Under the pieces are notes generated by a model that made no database searches, was not told the DNA's origin, and was given only the letters and a program-made list of their open reading frames with translations. Below are positions 1 through 8,070 of a DNA stretch of 32,945 nt, one piece after another. The position numbers were made by a program, and so were the translations under genes. The stretch comes from Acidobacteriota bacterium (GTDB lineage: Bacteria > Acidobacteriota > Terriglobia > Bryobacterales > Bryobacteraceae), in NCBI GenBank assembly GCA_025350695.1, contig JANXXI010000009.1, positions 1-32,945 on the forward strand, in the 5' to 3' direction. Every line of letters begins with the position of its first letter. Position 1 is the first letter of the stretch.

Positions 1-17
1 CCTGGATTTTCTCCAGG
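1..17. other. short perfect hairpin at window edge
   Basis: CCTGGA and TCCAGG form a 6-bp perfect stem around the loop TTTTC. It lies about 160 bases upstream of the MFS gene. No U-tract follows on the plus strand, so a classical terminator reading is weak. It may be the edge of an upstream element cut by the window. Confidence 0.3.
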
Positions 18-79
18 CTTAGCTTCTCTCCACCTTTCATGCTGATGATCAATCCCCAGCTTCCGACACCTTGCCCCTT

Positions 80-133
80 CAGGCTCTTCTTGTGTGAGAA
101 TCGACCTCCGCTCCAGGCTCTTCTTGCATGAGA
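80..133 (+). repeat. two-copy direct repeat upstream of the MFS gene
   Basis: A 20-base unit starting CAGGCTCTTCTTG and ending TGAGA occurs at 80-99 and 114-133. The copies differ at two adjacent bases (GT versus CA), and their starts are 34 bases apart. They sit just upstream of the transporter start, so they could be a tandem regulator site or a small duplication. The only evidence is the sequence identity. Confidence 0.4.
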
Positions 134-177
134 CAAGACTATTTGAATCATGCCCAGGGCTGTTGTTGTATACTGCC

Positions 178-1449
178 ATGAGCATGAACACCAAGAAGCT
201 ATTCATCGCCAGTTGCGTCGCGCTGGTCACGACCTCCATGGTCTTTTCGATTCGGGGCGATATTTTAGACTCCCTCGGAGCTGATTTTCATTTAACCAAG
301 GAGCAGATCGGGCTCATTCTGAGCCCCGCATTCTGGGGCTTCACCTTGTCGATTTTCATTGGCGGTTCGCTGGTGGATATGCTGGGCATGCGACGATTGC
401 TGTTGACGTCAGCAGCCTTCTATATTATTGCAGTGCTGGCAATCATCTTCGCTCCCAGGCCGACCGGACCGATGGGGTTCACGGATACTCCATTCATAAT
501 TCTTTATGGGGCAATGCTCACTCTGGGATTGGCGCAGGGCCTTGTGGAAGGCGTGATCAACCCACTAGTGGCTACGATGTTCCCCAACGATAAAACACAT
601 CGTATGAACTTGCTGCACGCATGGTGGCCGGGCGGGCTGATCGTGGGTGGATTGGCGTCGTATGCGTTAACCAAGGCGATGGGGCTGGACATTGTGGGTG
701 TGGCTGCTGCGACGATGACGATAGGTTGGCAGGTTAAGCTGGCCTTGATCATGGTTCCAGCCGTTATTTTCGCGATCATGATTTGGAATGAAAACTTCCC
801 GGAAACGGAGCGTGTAGCGGCCGGCGTATCGAATTCGGAAATGGCAAGCGATTTGATGAAGCCGATGTTTCTGCTGTTGTGGATTTGCATGTGGATGACG
901 GCATCGTCGGAATTGGCTCCCGATCAATGGGTAGGCTCGGTAATGACGAAGTTGGCCAACATGCAGGGGATTTTGATTCTGGTCTATACAGCCGGGCTGA
1001 TGTTCGTGCTGCGGTTCTTCTTTGGCGGAGTAGCCCACAAGTTCTCGCCTGTACTGATTCTGTTTTGTTCGTCAATTTTGACGGGTGTCGGGCTCTATTG
1101 GCTGAGCACCGTTACTTCGCCAACCGAAGCATTCCTCGCGGCGACCTTGTTCGGCGTCGGCAAGACTTACTTCTGGCCGCTGATGCTGGGTATGACTTCA
1201 GAGCGTTTCCCGAAGGGCGGGCCATTGGCGCTGGCCGTGATGGGCGGCACCGGCAACTTAGCAGTGGCGTTTATTCTGCCCATTATGGGCGGTTGGTATG
1301 ATCGCGAAGGGGCTGCCGCCGCCTTCCGTTATGTGGCGATTCTGCCGGTCATCCTGACGGCGATTTTTGGCGGACTATTGATTTACTTCAAGTCGCAGGG
1401 CGGGTATCACGCCGTGAAGATTGACGCGAAGAAGGCTATTGCGCGCTAG
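178..1449 (+). CDS. MFS transporter, FucP/sugar-permease-like
   Basis: This is a polytopic inner-membrane carrier of the major facilitator superfamily, about 423 residues with roughly twelve hydrophobic segments. The loop after the second helix reads GGSLVDMLGMRR, which fits the MFS loop 2-3 signature. The stretch with NPLVATMFP and HAWWPGG resembles fucose/sugar-permease-type members, so a sugar or small organic solute is the likely cargo (inference). The frame is open back to 94, but that extension is charged and unlike a transporter N-terminus. The ATG at 178 (MSMNTKK) or the second ATG at 184 is therefore preferred. A TATACT hexamer at 169-174 lies very close to the start, so the message could have a very short leader. 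The stop is 4 bases from the convergent stop of the outer-membrane barrel gene. Confidence 0.8.
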   Translation: MSMNTKKLFIASCVALVTTSMVFSIRGDILDSLGADFHLTKEQIGLILSPAFWGFTLSIFIGGSLVDMLGMRRLLLTSAAFYIIAVLAIIFAPRPTGPMGFTDTPFIILYGAMLTLGLAQGLVEGVINPLVATMFPNDKTHRMNLLHAWWPGGLIVGGLASYALTKAMGLDIVGVAAATMTIGWQVKLALIMVPAVIFAIMIWNENFPETERVAAGVSNSEMASDLMKPMFLLLWICMWMTASSELAPDQWVGSVMTKLANMQGILILVYTAGLMFVLRFFFGGVAHKFSPVLILFCSSILTGVGLYWLSTVTSPTEAFLAATLFGVGKTYFWPLMLGMTSERFPKGGPLALAVMGGTGNLAVAFILPIMGGWYDREGAAAAFRYVAILPVILTAIFGGLLIYFKSQGGYHAVKIDAKKAIAR

Positions 1450-1453
1450 TCGT

Positions 1454-3334
1454 CTATTTCTTGGGAACCGTCATCAAGCGGATACCAGCCGTGATCTGAT
1501 GGGTGCGGAAGGCTTCCGGGGCGTAGAAGAGTTCACCGAAGCCGTAGTAGCGCCATTCCCCAAATAGTTCGCAGTTCTTCCGCATTGGAACAGTGATACG
1601 GCCTTGCGGCTGGTAGAAACTGGTGGGGCGCGTTCCCGCGGTTTTGAGCATTGTCCCGCCGGCTGTTAGTTTCAAACGGGAGTGCAGATTGGCATCTAGC
1701 AGGAATGTGGCGGCGTGGGAATTGTCTCGATAGAGCGAACGGAGCGCACCGAAAGTGGACGGGTCGCGGAACTGGATATCGCTGAACAGGGCGCCTCTAG
1801 TGTATTCCGCGAGCGCTGACCAACGAGTTGAGGGCGTGAAGTGGAGCGAGACGCCACCTGCCGTATTGGCGTAGGCGTAGTTGCCGGCCCACGAAGGATT
1901 ACTGCCGTGGATGCGAACGAAATTACCGGCAGCCATCCACTTGGCATTCAGCTGGTAGCGGGCGCGAATCCGGAGAGAATCAAAATCAGTCAGCGTGGTT
2001 CGGAACCAAGCCCGATCGCCAGTGGCCACTTCCGTATCGGCATTGATCGTGAAGTTCTTCACTGGCCTTACAACGACGCCGCCAATGAAGGACTGCCTGC
2101 GGAGTTGAGCGCGCTCTGAACCCTGCGCCTGATCCAATTGGCCGCGAGGCATGAATGATTCGCCCCAGGTGTACTTGTGGCCAGCCCTCAAAGTAAGCCA
2201 GTTAGTCAAATCGAGAAAACCTTCGAGGCGTTGTTCGTTGTAGTTCCAAGTGACGGGAACCGCGACGTTATTGTTCAGCTTATCCGTGCTAATGGATTCA
2301 ATGATGCGCAGTCGTTTGAAGGGCCGTAATTCGGCAGCGGCGTTCCCGGAGGTGCGGGGTTGGGCCAATTCGTTCTGTGTGAAGGATTGGATGCCTGTGG
2401 TGAAACGAAGCTGGTCGAGAAGAATGAACAGGCCAGTTACGTTTTCAGAAAAACGAACTTTTGTGCTGGGTCGCGTGTAATAGAACTGGCCCGAAAGGTC
2501 CAGCCAGTTGGTCATTGCAGCGGTGAAGTGAACGCCCGTGGTGCTATTGCGTCCCTCGATCGCGTATTCATCTTTTCCATTTCCTACAAATAGAATCTGA
2601 CCAAGATAGGAGGTCGTGCGGTTCCCTGTATTGCGCGTGTCGATGGTCAAGGTCTGGTCGTCATGGAACTTGGCTTCGGCATGTTCGAAGGTGACGTGGA
2701 ATCGTTCGAGAGAAAGACGCAAACCAGCGCGGCCTGTTGTGTAGGCATAGTCAACCTGGGTTGCCGCCGCATAGCTGTTTGCGTCGAAGACGATGGGGCT
2801 GACGCCAGACCCTCGGGCCGCTTGGCGGCTGACGCCGAAGAATGGAGTTAGCCGCTTGCCAGGCAGAAGGTCAAGATCAGCATCGAAGAAGCGCTGCTTC
2901 TGGTCAAAGCTGCGTTCATTGAACTTACCTAACGGGTTAGCGAACGATGGCAGGGCATTGAAATATGCCGTATTGCGATAGGCGAAGGTGAAACGGTAGA
3001 TGCCGTGCTTTTCGGCAAGTAGACGAGCCGAGTTGTATGGATCGCCTCCCCAGTTGTTCATGCGGATGAAGAACGTGTCGTAGAACTTGCCACCTGGAAA
3101 CGCTACTTCCGCACCCAACACTCGCGGCCCTTCACCAAGATTCACGATGGAGCGATAGGTGAGCAGGCTTCCAGAGAGGTTAGGAATGGCGCGATACCCC
3201 AGCTCGATGCTGCCTGTTGGTCCGGGAGTTTCGGCTTCTGACTTCGCCGGCTCCAGAGCTGCCGCGGCCGGTTTGGTTTCCTGGGCCATCGAAATGGCCG
3301 CAGGCAGAATGAGTGTGAATAGAAGTGTTCTCAT
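1454..3334 (-). CDS. predicted outer-membrane beta-barrel, MtrB/PioB-like porin of the cytochrome conduit
   Basis: The 626-residue protein has a Sec signal peptide (residues 1-17, cleavage near SMAQ). A short Ala/Pro/Glu-rich linker follows, then a long run of alternating hydrophobic/polar strands rich in Tyr, Phe, Arg and Asn, typical of a large barrel. Length and composition fit the MtrB/PioB family of decaheme-associated porins (MtrB is about 700 residues). The start ATG overlaps the stop of the upstream decaheme gene as ATGA, implying translational coupling and equimolar production. In MtrB-type conduits the barrel sheathes the periplasmic decaheme so electrons can cross the outer membrane. 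The N-terminal CXXC of Shewanella MtrB is absent, and I see only one cysteine, near the C-terminus (NCELFGEW). The family call rests mostly on context. A generic acidobacterial barrel is the alternative. Confidence 0.65.
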   Translation of the reverse strand: MRTLLFTLILPAAISMAQETKPAAAALEPAKSEAETPGPTGSIELGYRAIPNLSGSLLTYRSIVNLGEGPRVLGAEVAFPGGKFYDTFFIRMNNWGGDPYNSARLLAEKHGIYRFTFAYRNTAYFNALPSFANPLGKFNERSFDQKQRFFDADLDLLPGKRLTPFFGVSRQAARGSGVSPIVFDANSYAAATQVDYAYTTGRAGLRLSLERFHVTFEHAEAKFHDDQTLTIDTRNTGNRTTSYLGQILFVGNGKDEYAIEGRNSTTGVHFTAAMTNWLDLSGQFYYTRPSTKVRFSENVTGLFILLDQLRFTTGIQSFTQNELAQPRTSGNAAAELRPFKRLRIIESISTDKLNNNVAVPVTWNYNEQRLEGFLDLTNWLTLRAGHKYTWGESFMPRGQLDQAQGSERAQLRRQSFIGGVVVRPVKNFTINADTEVATGDRAWFRTTLTDFDSLRIRARYQLNAKWMAAGNFVRIHGSNPSWAGNYAYANTAGGVSLHFTPSTRWSALAEYTRGALFSDIQFRDPSTFGALRSLYRDNSHAATFLLDANLHSRLKLTAGGTMLKTAGTRPTSFYQPQGRITVPMRKNCELFGEWRYYGFGELFYAPEAFRTHQITAGIRLMTVPKK

Positions 3335-4185
3335 TTGAGGAAGTCCCTATTCACATGTGAGCCGTGGATCTTCGTATGGCACACTGTGCAGTTGCTGTAG
3401 AAAGGGTCCCGCAAGTTATGAAATGCCGGTGGCAAACCGCCTTGCACGTGCCGCGCGGCGGTGTTGACCGGAAGCGCGGCGTGGCATTCGAGACACTGAG
3501 TCGATACGTCGCGCCGGGTTAGCATGCGTGGATTCACGGAACCGTGTGATTCGTGACAGGTGGCGCAGTCTTCGGTTCGCACCGGAGAGTGCTCAAAGCG
3601 GAACGGCCCACGTTTATCGGTATGGCACTTGTAGCAACTTGGTTCGTTCGATCCGTGCCGGGGTGCAGATGCCACTGCTTTGCCATTGAAGGAGCCATGA
3701 GGATTGTGGCAATCGGTACAGTTCACTTGCCCTTGAAGAACCTTATGGGCGAAAGGCTTGGCAAATTGCGAGCGGGCATCGGCATGGCAAGCGAAGCATT
3801 TTTCATTCTTCGCGACGGAGGATGCCTGTGGGGCGGGAGTGTGAACGCTGTGGCAACTGAAACAGGCCACTTGCCCTTTGCCATGACCGGAACGAACGCG
3901 GCCGATTTGGCTGGGGCTATTCTTGTGGCAGCTGAGGCAGACGGCTTCACCAGCTGAGGGGGCCAGTTTGCGGGGATTGCGAATCTCCGCTGGATCGGCA
4001 GTTTCAGCGTGCTTTGCAGTATTGCCGTGGCAGGAGTCGCAGCCTTGCTTCGCATTCGCGTGGCGGTTACGGGCGAAGGCCTTGACTATATCTTCGTGAC
4101 AAGTGGCGCATGTCTCCCACTTGGCATCCTGCCCCTGGGCAGAATACGAGATAAGGAATACCGCAACTAAAGTGGACCATTTCAC
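3331..4185 (-). CDS. DmsE/MtrA-family decaheme c-type cytochrome
   Basis: The protein has ten CXXCH haem-binding motifs: CATCH, CDSCH, CLSCH, CFSCH, CFACH, CTDCH, CYKCH, CATCH, CLECH and CTVCH. It is 284 residues from a GTG start that overlaps the upstream stop as GTGA. That start yields a good signal peptide (KWSTLVAVFLISYSAQG), with the first haem at residues 26-30. A longer in-frame opening to 4416 lies inside the upstream gene, is strongly basic and has no signal peptide, so it is rejected. Periplasmic decahemes of the MtrA/DmsE/PioA type insert into an outer-membrane barrel and relay electrons between periplasm and cell surface. Shewanella MtrA is about 330 residues, so this is a compact version. 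Its neighbours are the OmcA/MtrC-type decaheme upstream and the barrel gene downstream. Confidence 0.88.
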   Translation of the reverse strand: MKWSTLVAVFLISYSAQGQDAKWETCATCHEDIVKAFARNRHANAKQGCDSCHGNTAKHAETADPAEIRNPRKLAPSAGEAVCLSCHKNSPSQIGRVRSGHGKGQVACFSCHSVHTPAPQASSVAKNEKCFACHADARSQFAKPFAHKVLQGQVNCTDCHNPHGSFNGKAVASAPRHGSNEPSCYKCHTDKRGPFRFEHSPVRTEDCATCHESHGSVNPRMLTRRDVSTQCLECHAALPVNTAARHVQGGLPPAFHNLRDPFYSNCTVCHTKIHGSHVNRDFLK

Positions 4186-6203
4186 TTTGCATGCACCTTG
4201 GCCACTGAGAAGTCGCCTTTGACTCCGTGACAAACCCCGCAGGCTTCGCCAAGCATTGAGGTGTTTAGCAAGAAGTGCGAGGCGGCAGTCTTTGAAACGT
4301 GGCAACCCGAACAAACGGCGGATGCGGGGCCGGCGTTCTTGATCCAACCGGATGGATCGACCACGTTGAGATCGGTGTCTGCAAGGGGCAGATTCTCGGA
4401 CCCGTTGACGTGACATGCCGCGCAGTTGTTCAACTCGTTGGGGAAGCCAACGTCGTTGAAAGAGTTGGCTGGGGCGGCGATCCAGTAGGGGCGAATCTGT
4501 TGCTTGCCTGCGTGGATTCTATGCACCATCATTCCGAATTGGATGCCTTCGGCCGGGAGTTGCGCGGGGGTGCGCCGGGCGGCATCCGTCATGGTTGGGT
4601 TGTGACAGATTCCGCAAGCCTCCACTTGATTGCGGCTGCGGCCATGCGGTGCGAGTTGGAAGTGGCATGCGTTACACTTTGCCGTATCCACAACCTTTCG
4701 CCGAACAGAGAGAGGGGAGTTATCGACCGAGAAGCTCTTCAACACGTTTAAACCCGCGTCTCGTGCGTCGATGGTTGAATTGTCGATCTTGCCTACCTTG
4801 ATGGTGCGGTAGCCTGTCATGAGCAAGGTAAAGGTTCCCGTAGCATCATCTGGTAGGCCACGGGTAAACGTATAGCTGGCCCGGCCATCAGCGCCCATAA
4901 CCGCGGCGCGCGCCGTTTCGCTCCAGTAGGTGTTGTAGTCTTTGGTGTCGCCGCCGATGATCAGGTTCAAAGAAGTCATGTCGACGGGCTTGATTGGATT
5001 TCCCGAACCGTCCTTGACGGCAAAGGTTACGATTGGCTTTTTTCCGGCGAGCGCATCTTTAATATCCACGATTTCGAGCTTGGCGCCAGGCAGTTGCGTC
5101 GAGAATTCGGGGATGGTGTGCGAACCTTTGATCGAGATATCGAATTCCTTGCCGTCGGGCAAATGGCATTGCGAGCACTGGGCATCGGTGACGGCGAGAT
5201 GCCCTTTACCGGCGGCGAAATCGAGATCGTCATGACAGGATCCGCACGCAGCTTTGTTGGGCGCATACAGGCGCATGGCATTGGTTCCGACGGCAGGACC
5301 TGTTTGGGCATGGCACACGGTGCAATTACGGGCATCGGCGGGAAAGCCGACCTTGGAATAATCAGCGACGGTATTGTTGAACCCGATGATCTGATACTTT
5401 CCGCCGGCCTTCACGCTGGGCAAATCTCGTCCGGCATGGATCTTGTGGGCCATCACGGCGAGATCCACGGTGTTGCCGGTGTCCGGATCGGTTGTTTGCG
5501 GAGTGTGGCACAGCACGCACATTTCAATGCCGCGGCGAGCGCCGCCGTGGGCGTTGATTTCGCCGTGGCAACGGTTGCAGGAGGCCGACTTAATGACATC
5601 GCGAACCGTAGTGACGGTGCCCCCGCTGGGAATGAAATCGAAGGTGGTGCTGGCGAAATTGGTCCCGAGGTCAAAAGCGACGAGGTTTCTTGAAGAGTAG
5701 ACGCCGATGGTATGGGTGGATCTTGACTCAAAATTCGCCGGAGCCTTAGTGCCGAACGTGTAAACGTATTCGCCTTCGGCGGTCTTGGTGAAGCGGCCAC
5801 CAGCGTCGGCGCCTGCTTGAATGGCGGAAGCTTTCGTAATGTTGCTGACTTGAGTTCTAGTGGTATAGGCTACGTACTGCGTTTTGCCGCCGGGTATGTA
5901 TGCAGCGATAAAGCTAAGCGCCACGACGCCGGGAGTGTTGATGCCTTCGCGGTCGAGGGGAATGCCTTGAGGATCGGTAATGCGCACCGTGGCGCTGATG
6001 GTTCCGTCAACTGCGATGGACGCTGCCGTGACTTTCAAATTGAGACCTGGCCTTACGAAGTTGAGCGTACGCTCATCGGCGAAGAACGCCTTCTCGCGGG
6101 CTGAAAACACATGCTTACGATTCGCCGCAGAGGCTCCTCCGAGTACCACTGCGGCGGCCACCAGGCCAACCAGAATTCGAGTACGGAAAGAGATGCGTTT
6201 CAT
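4182..6203 (-). CDS. OmcA/MtrC-family decaheme c-type cytochrome
   Basis: This 673-residue exported protein has ten CXXCH motifs in two groups of five: CNRCH, CVLCH, CTVCH, CGSCH, CSQCH, then CNACH, CGICH, CAACH, CSGCH, CGVCH. Each pentaheme block follows a beta-rich domain (about residues 40-195 and 370-490). This matches the split beta/pentaheme architecture of MtrC/OmcA surface reductases and the length of MtrC. The signal peptide is MKRISFRTRILVGLVAAAVV with cleavage near GGASAAN. No lipobox cysteine is present, unlike the lipoprotein MtrC and OmcA, so attachment must differ (peripheral, or held by the barrel complex). The predicted role is terminal electron exchange with metals, humics or partner cells at the outer surface. 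The start lies 6 bases after the upstream cytochrome's stop. Confidence 0.88.
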   Translation of the reverse strand: MKRISFRTRILVGLVAAAVVLGGASAANRKHVFSAREKAFFADERTLNFVRPGLNLKVTAASIAVDGTISATVRITDPQGIPLDREGINTPGVVALSFIAAYIPGGKTQYVAYTTRTQVSNITKASAIQAGADAGGRFTKTAEGEYVYTFGTKAPANFESRSTHTIGVYSSRNLVAFDLGTNFASTTFDFIPSGGTVTTVRDVIKSASCNRCHGEINAHGGARRGIEMCVLCHTPQTTDPDTGNTVDLAVMAHKIHAGRDLPSVKAGGKYQIIGFNNTVADYSKVGFPADARNCTVCHAQTGPAVGTNAMRLYAPNKAACGSCHDDLDFAAGKGHLAVTDAQCSQCHLPDGKEFDISIKGSHTIPEFSTQLPGAKLEIVDIKDALAGKKPIVTFAVKDGSGNPIKPVDMTSLNLIIGGDTKDYNTYWSETARAAVMGADGRASYTFTRGLPDDATGTFTLLMTGYRTIKVGKIDNSTIDARDAGLNVLKSFSVDNSPLSVRRKVVDTAKCNACHFQLAPHGRSRNQVEACGICHNPTMTDAARRTPAQLPAEGIQFGMMVHRIHAGKQQIRPYWIAAPANSFNDVGFPNELNNCAACHVNGSENLPLADTDLNVVDPSGWIKNAGPASAVCSGCHVSKTAASHFLLNTSMLGEACGVCHGVKGDFSVAKVHAK

Positions 6204-6209
6204 AATATG

Positions 6210-7616
6210 TCACTGTCCTGTGCCGAGGTCTTCAAGAATTTTCGGCGATGCTTCATCCACCGCAAGCATCTGATGGCAACTGCCACAATCCTGTGCAATC
6301 TGCTTACCATTCGCGCCAGCCAGATCTGACCCATGGCATCGGAAGCATCCTGGCGAATCGGTATGACCGAGATGATTGGGATAGGTACCCCAAGTGATTT
6401 TCATTTGCGGAAACACATTGCGGGTGTAGATAGCAGCCAATGTTTTCGCAGCAGCGGCGGCCTCCGTTTTTTGTTGCGCGTACTGATTCTGTAGAGCCGA
6501 GGTGATTTCCTGTTCAGGCTGACTGTATTCCTTCTTAAGCAGATCCACGGCATTTTTCTTGATGGAGACAAGAGAGGTAGGAATGCTGCCGTCAAGCATG
6601 GCTTGATCGACGGCGCGATCCGGCAATTCAAAACGATGACTGGGCCGATTGTGGCAATCGAGGCACGACATATCTTTTAGAACAAGTCCGGCGAGGGAAT
6701 CTTTATTCTTGCCTGGGGCAAAGTACTCATCCGTTACGCCTGCCTTGGTGCGTGACACCCAGGGAAAGGAAGCACGATCGGCGGTTGAGGCATAGCGAAT
6801 GTTCACGCCGCCACCCATATGGGCGCCGTGAATTCCTTTACCTGACTTCGCTCCGCCGATTTTCATCATCAGAACAGTCTTGGTTAATTGGTTGTCGTCG
6901 GAGAATTTCGAGAGAACACGCAACTTATCGGGGGACTCGACGCCAGTAGAATGGCAAGCACCGCATGTTTCTTTCGTGTCATGCATGCGGTCGATTGGTT
7001 CGGGAATTGGCCGGGCGTATTTGCCCGTGGTGATCATCAACAACTGCCGCGTGCCGTTCAGTTTTGCCTGCACGAAATTTGCGGCGCCGGGGCCGACATG
7101 GCAGGCCACGCATTCGACGTGGGAGTGCGTGGCGGTGTCCTTGTACGCGGTGAACTCAGGGCTCATTACGCTATGGCAAGCCGTTCCGCAGAACTCATTT
7201 CCTTCCATGTAGTGAACGGCCTGATAGCTGAAGGTTCCACCGAGGATGACATTGATAACTGTAACGGAGCCGACGAAAAGAAGTAACTTCTTCGCGGCTT
7301 CGCTCTTCCAGGAAAAGGCGACTCCCGGAGCGTCTTGTGGACGCTGCCTCCGGTCGAGGGCGACGCCGGCGGGGATCAGCGCGAGGCCAATGAAGAACGC
7401 TACCGGGAGAAGAACGAATTGGAGGATACCTGCGTAGCCAGCGCCTGAACCGCCTTGGCCCAGCATCCATAACCAAAATACCGTTGCGCTGGTGACGAGA
7501 ACGATTCCGATGCGGCTCAGCCAATTGTCGGAAAAAAGGAGGATGGGAAGAATTCGCGAAGCCAATCCTCTTTGTTCTGGCCCATTTGCCTGATTGGGCA
7601 TGGGAGGCGCTCGCAC
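6210..7616 (-). CDS. membrane-bound NapC/NirT-type multihaem cytochrome (putative quinol dehydrogenase)
   Basis: Three predicted membrane segments (about residues 36-55, 62-88 and 110-130) precede a periplasmic cytochrome domain. Haem sites are one CX3CH (C143-GTA-C147-H148) and five CXXCH (near residues 169, 218, 318, 424 and 444), giving six predicted haems. The first two sites directly follow the last helix, as in NapC/NirT/NrfH proteins that oxidise membrane quinol. A long Ala/Gln-rich helix (about 365-395) separates haems 4 and 5. In context it should feed electrons from the quinone pool to the periplasmic and outer-membrane cytochromes encoded downstream, although reverse flow is possible. 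The start is GTG at 7616 (2 bases after the upstream stop) or ATG at 7601. Neither has a strong Shine-Dalgarno. Confidence 0.82.
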   Translation of the reverse strand: MRAPPMPNQANGPEQRGLASRILPILLFSDNWLSRIGIVLVTSATVFWLWMLGQGGSGAGYAGILQFVLLPVAFFIGLALIPAGVALDRRQRPQDAPGVAFSWKSEAAKKLLLFVGSVTVINVILGGTFSYQAVHYMEGNEFCGTACHSVMSPEFTAYKDTATHSHVECVACHVGPGAANFVQAKLNGTRQLLMITTGKYARPIPEPIDRMHDTKETCGACHSTGVESPDKLRVLSKFSDDNQLTKTVLMMKIGGAKSGKGIHGAHMGGGVNIRYASTADRASFPWVSRTKAGVTDEYFAPGKNKDSLAGLVLKDMSCLDCHNRPSHRFELPDRAVDQAMLDGSIPTSLVSIKKNAVDLLKKEYSQPEQEITSALQNQYAQQKTEAAAAAKTLAAIYTRNVFPQMKITWGTYPNHLGHTDSPGCFRCHGSDLAGANGKQIAQDCGSCHQMLAVDEASPKILEDLGTGQ

Positions 7617-7618
7617 TC

Positions 7619-7945
7619 TTAATTCTTTAACGTCCGGACATATTCAACCACGGATTTCACATCGGGGGCGGCAAGGCTCTTGATGCCCTTCATTTTGCCA
7701 ATGCCCTCGGTGATGTTCTTGCTGATTTCGGCGTCGGGCTTCGCTTGCACTTCCTTGGACCCGAGAGGCCGGAGCTCAACTTTCAAAGCCTTCGCGATAG
7801 CTGGGTTCCCTTTGCCGTCGACCGCATGACAAGACTTGCAGGACTTGTCGAAAGCCGCCTTTCCGGCGACCGCATCGGCCTTCAGCGTGAGTGGCATTCC
7901 CAACATAATGATCGCAGCAGCGGCGATGAAACGTCTCTTTGCCAT
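7619..7945 (-). CDS. small monoheme class I cytochrome c
   Basis: The 108-residue periplasmic protein has a signal peptide (MAKRRFIAAAAIIMLGMPL, cleavage near KADA) and one haem site, CKSCH. A likely axial methionine lies in the C-terminal helix region (GIGKMKG), followed by a terminal helix ending VVEYVRTLK. This is the normal class I cytochrome c plan. The ATG at 7945 is chosen because a GGGAGG ribosome-binding site lies about 7 bases upstream and the signal peptide then starts normally. The frame is open to 7993, but that extension disrupts the signal sequence. It is the first gene of the cytochrome operon and probably shuttles electrons in the periplasm between the NapC-type protein and the decaheme. 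Confidence 0.85.
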   Translation of the reverse strand: MAKRRFIAAAAIIMLGMPLTLKADAVAGKAAFDKSCKSCHAVDGKGNPAIAKALKVELRPLGSKEVQAKPDAEISKNITEGIGKMKGIKSLAAPDVKSVVEYVRTLKN

Positions 7946-8025
7946 ATACGGCCTCCCGTGTCCAAACTCGAAGTGAATTCCAAAACCTTTCATGCCCTTA
8001 CAATTGCAAGTGTTGCGCCAATCGT

Positions 8026-8039
8026 AAACTCTTGAGTTT
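8026..8039. promoter_or_regulatory. inverted repeat upstream of the cytochrome operon
   Basis: AAACTC-TT-GAGTTT has perfect 6-base arms and a 2-base spacer. It lies about 80 bases upstream of the first cytochrome gene's start, inside the 173-base divergent intergenic region. Its position fits an operator or part of the operon promoter. I could not identify convincing -35/-10 boxes on the minus strand around it. Confidence 0.4.
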
Positions 8040-8070
8040 GTGTAAAGTTACGACAGGCTCTGACCTGAAT

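Noticed and set aside
4186-4416. N-terminal extension of the DmsE-like cytochrome
   Set aside because: It lies wholly inside the upstream decaheme gene, is very basic, and has no signal peptide. The GTG at 4185 gives a GTGA overlap and a normal signal peptide.
5094-5693. 199-residue plus-strand open frame
   Set aside because: It is antisense to the OmcA/MtrC-type decaheme gene, whose ten haem motifs prove the coding strand.
1454-7945. Operon as a nitrite (Nrf) or DMSO reductase system
   Set aside because: There is no pentaheme NrfA with a CXXCK site and no molybdopterin subunit. The two decahemes plus barrel fit a surface conduit better. An extracellular DMSO reductase encoded elsewhere cannot be excluded.
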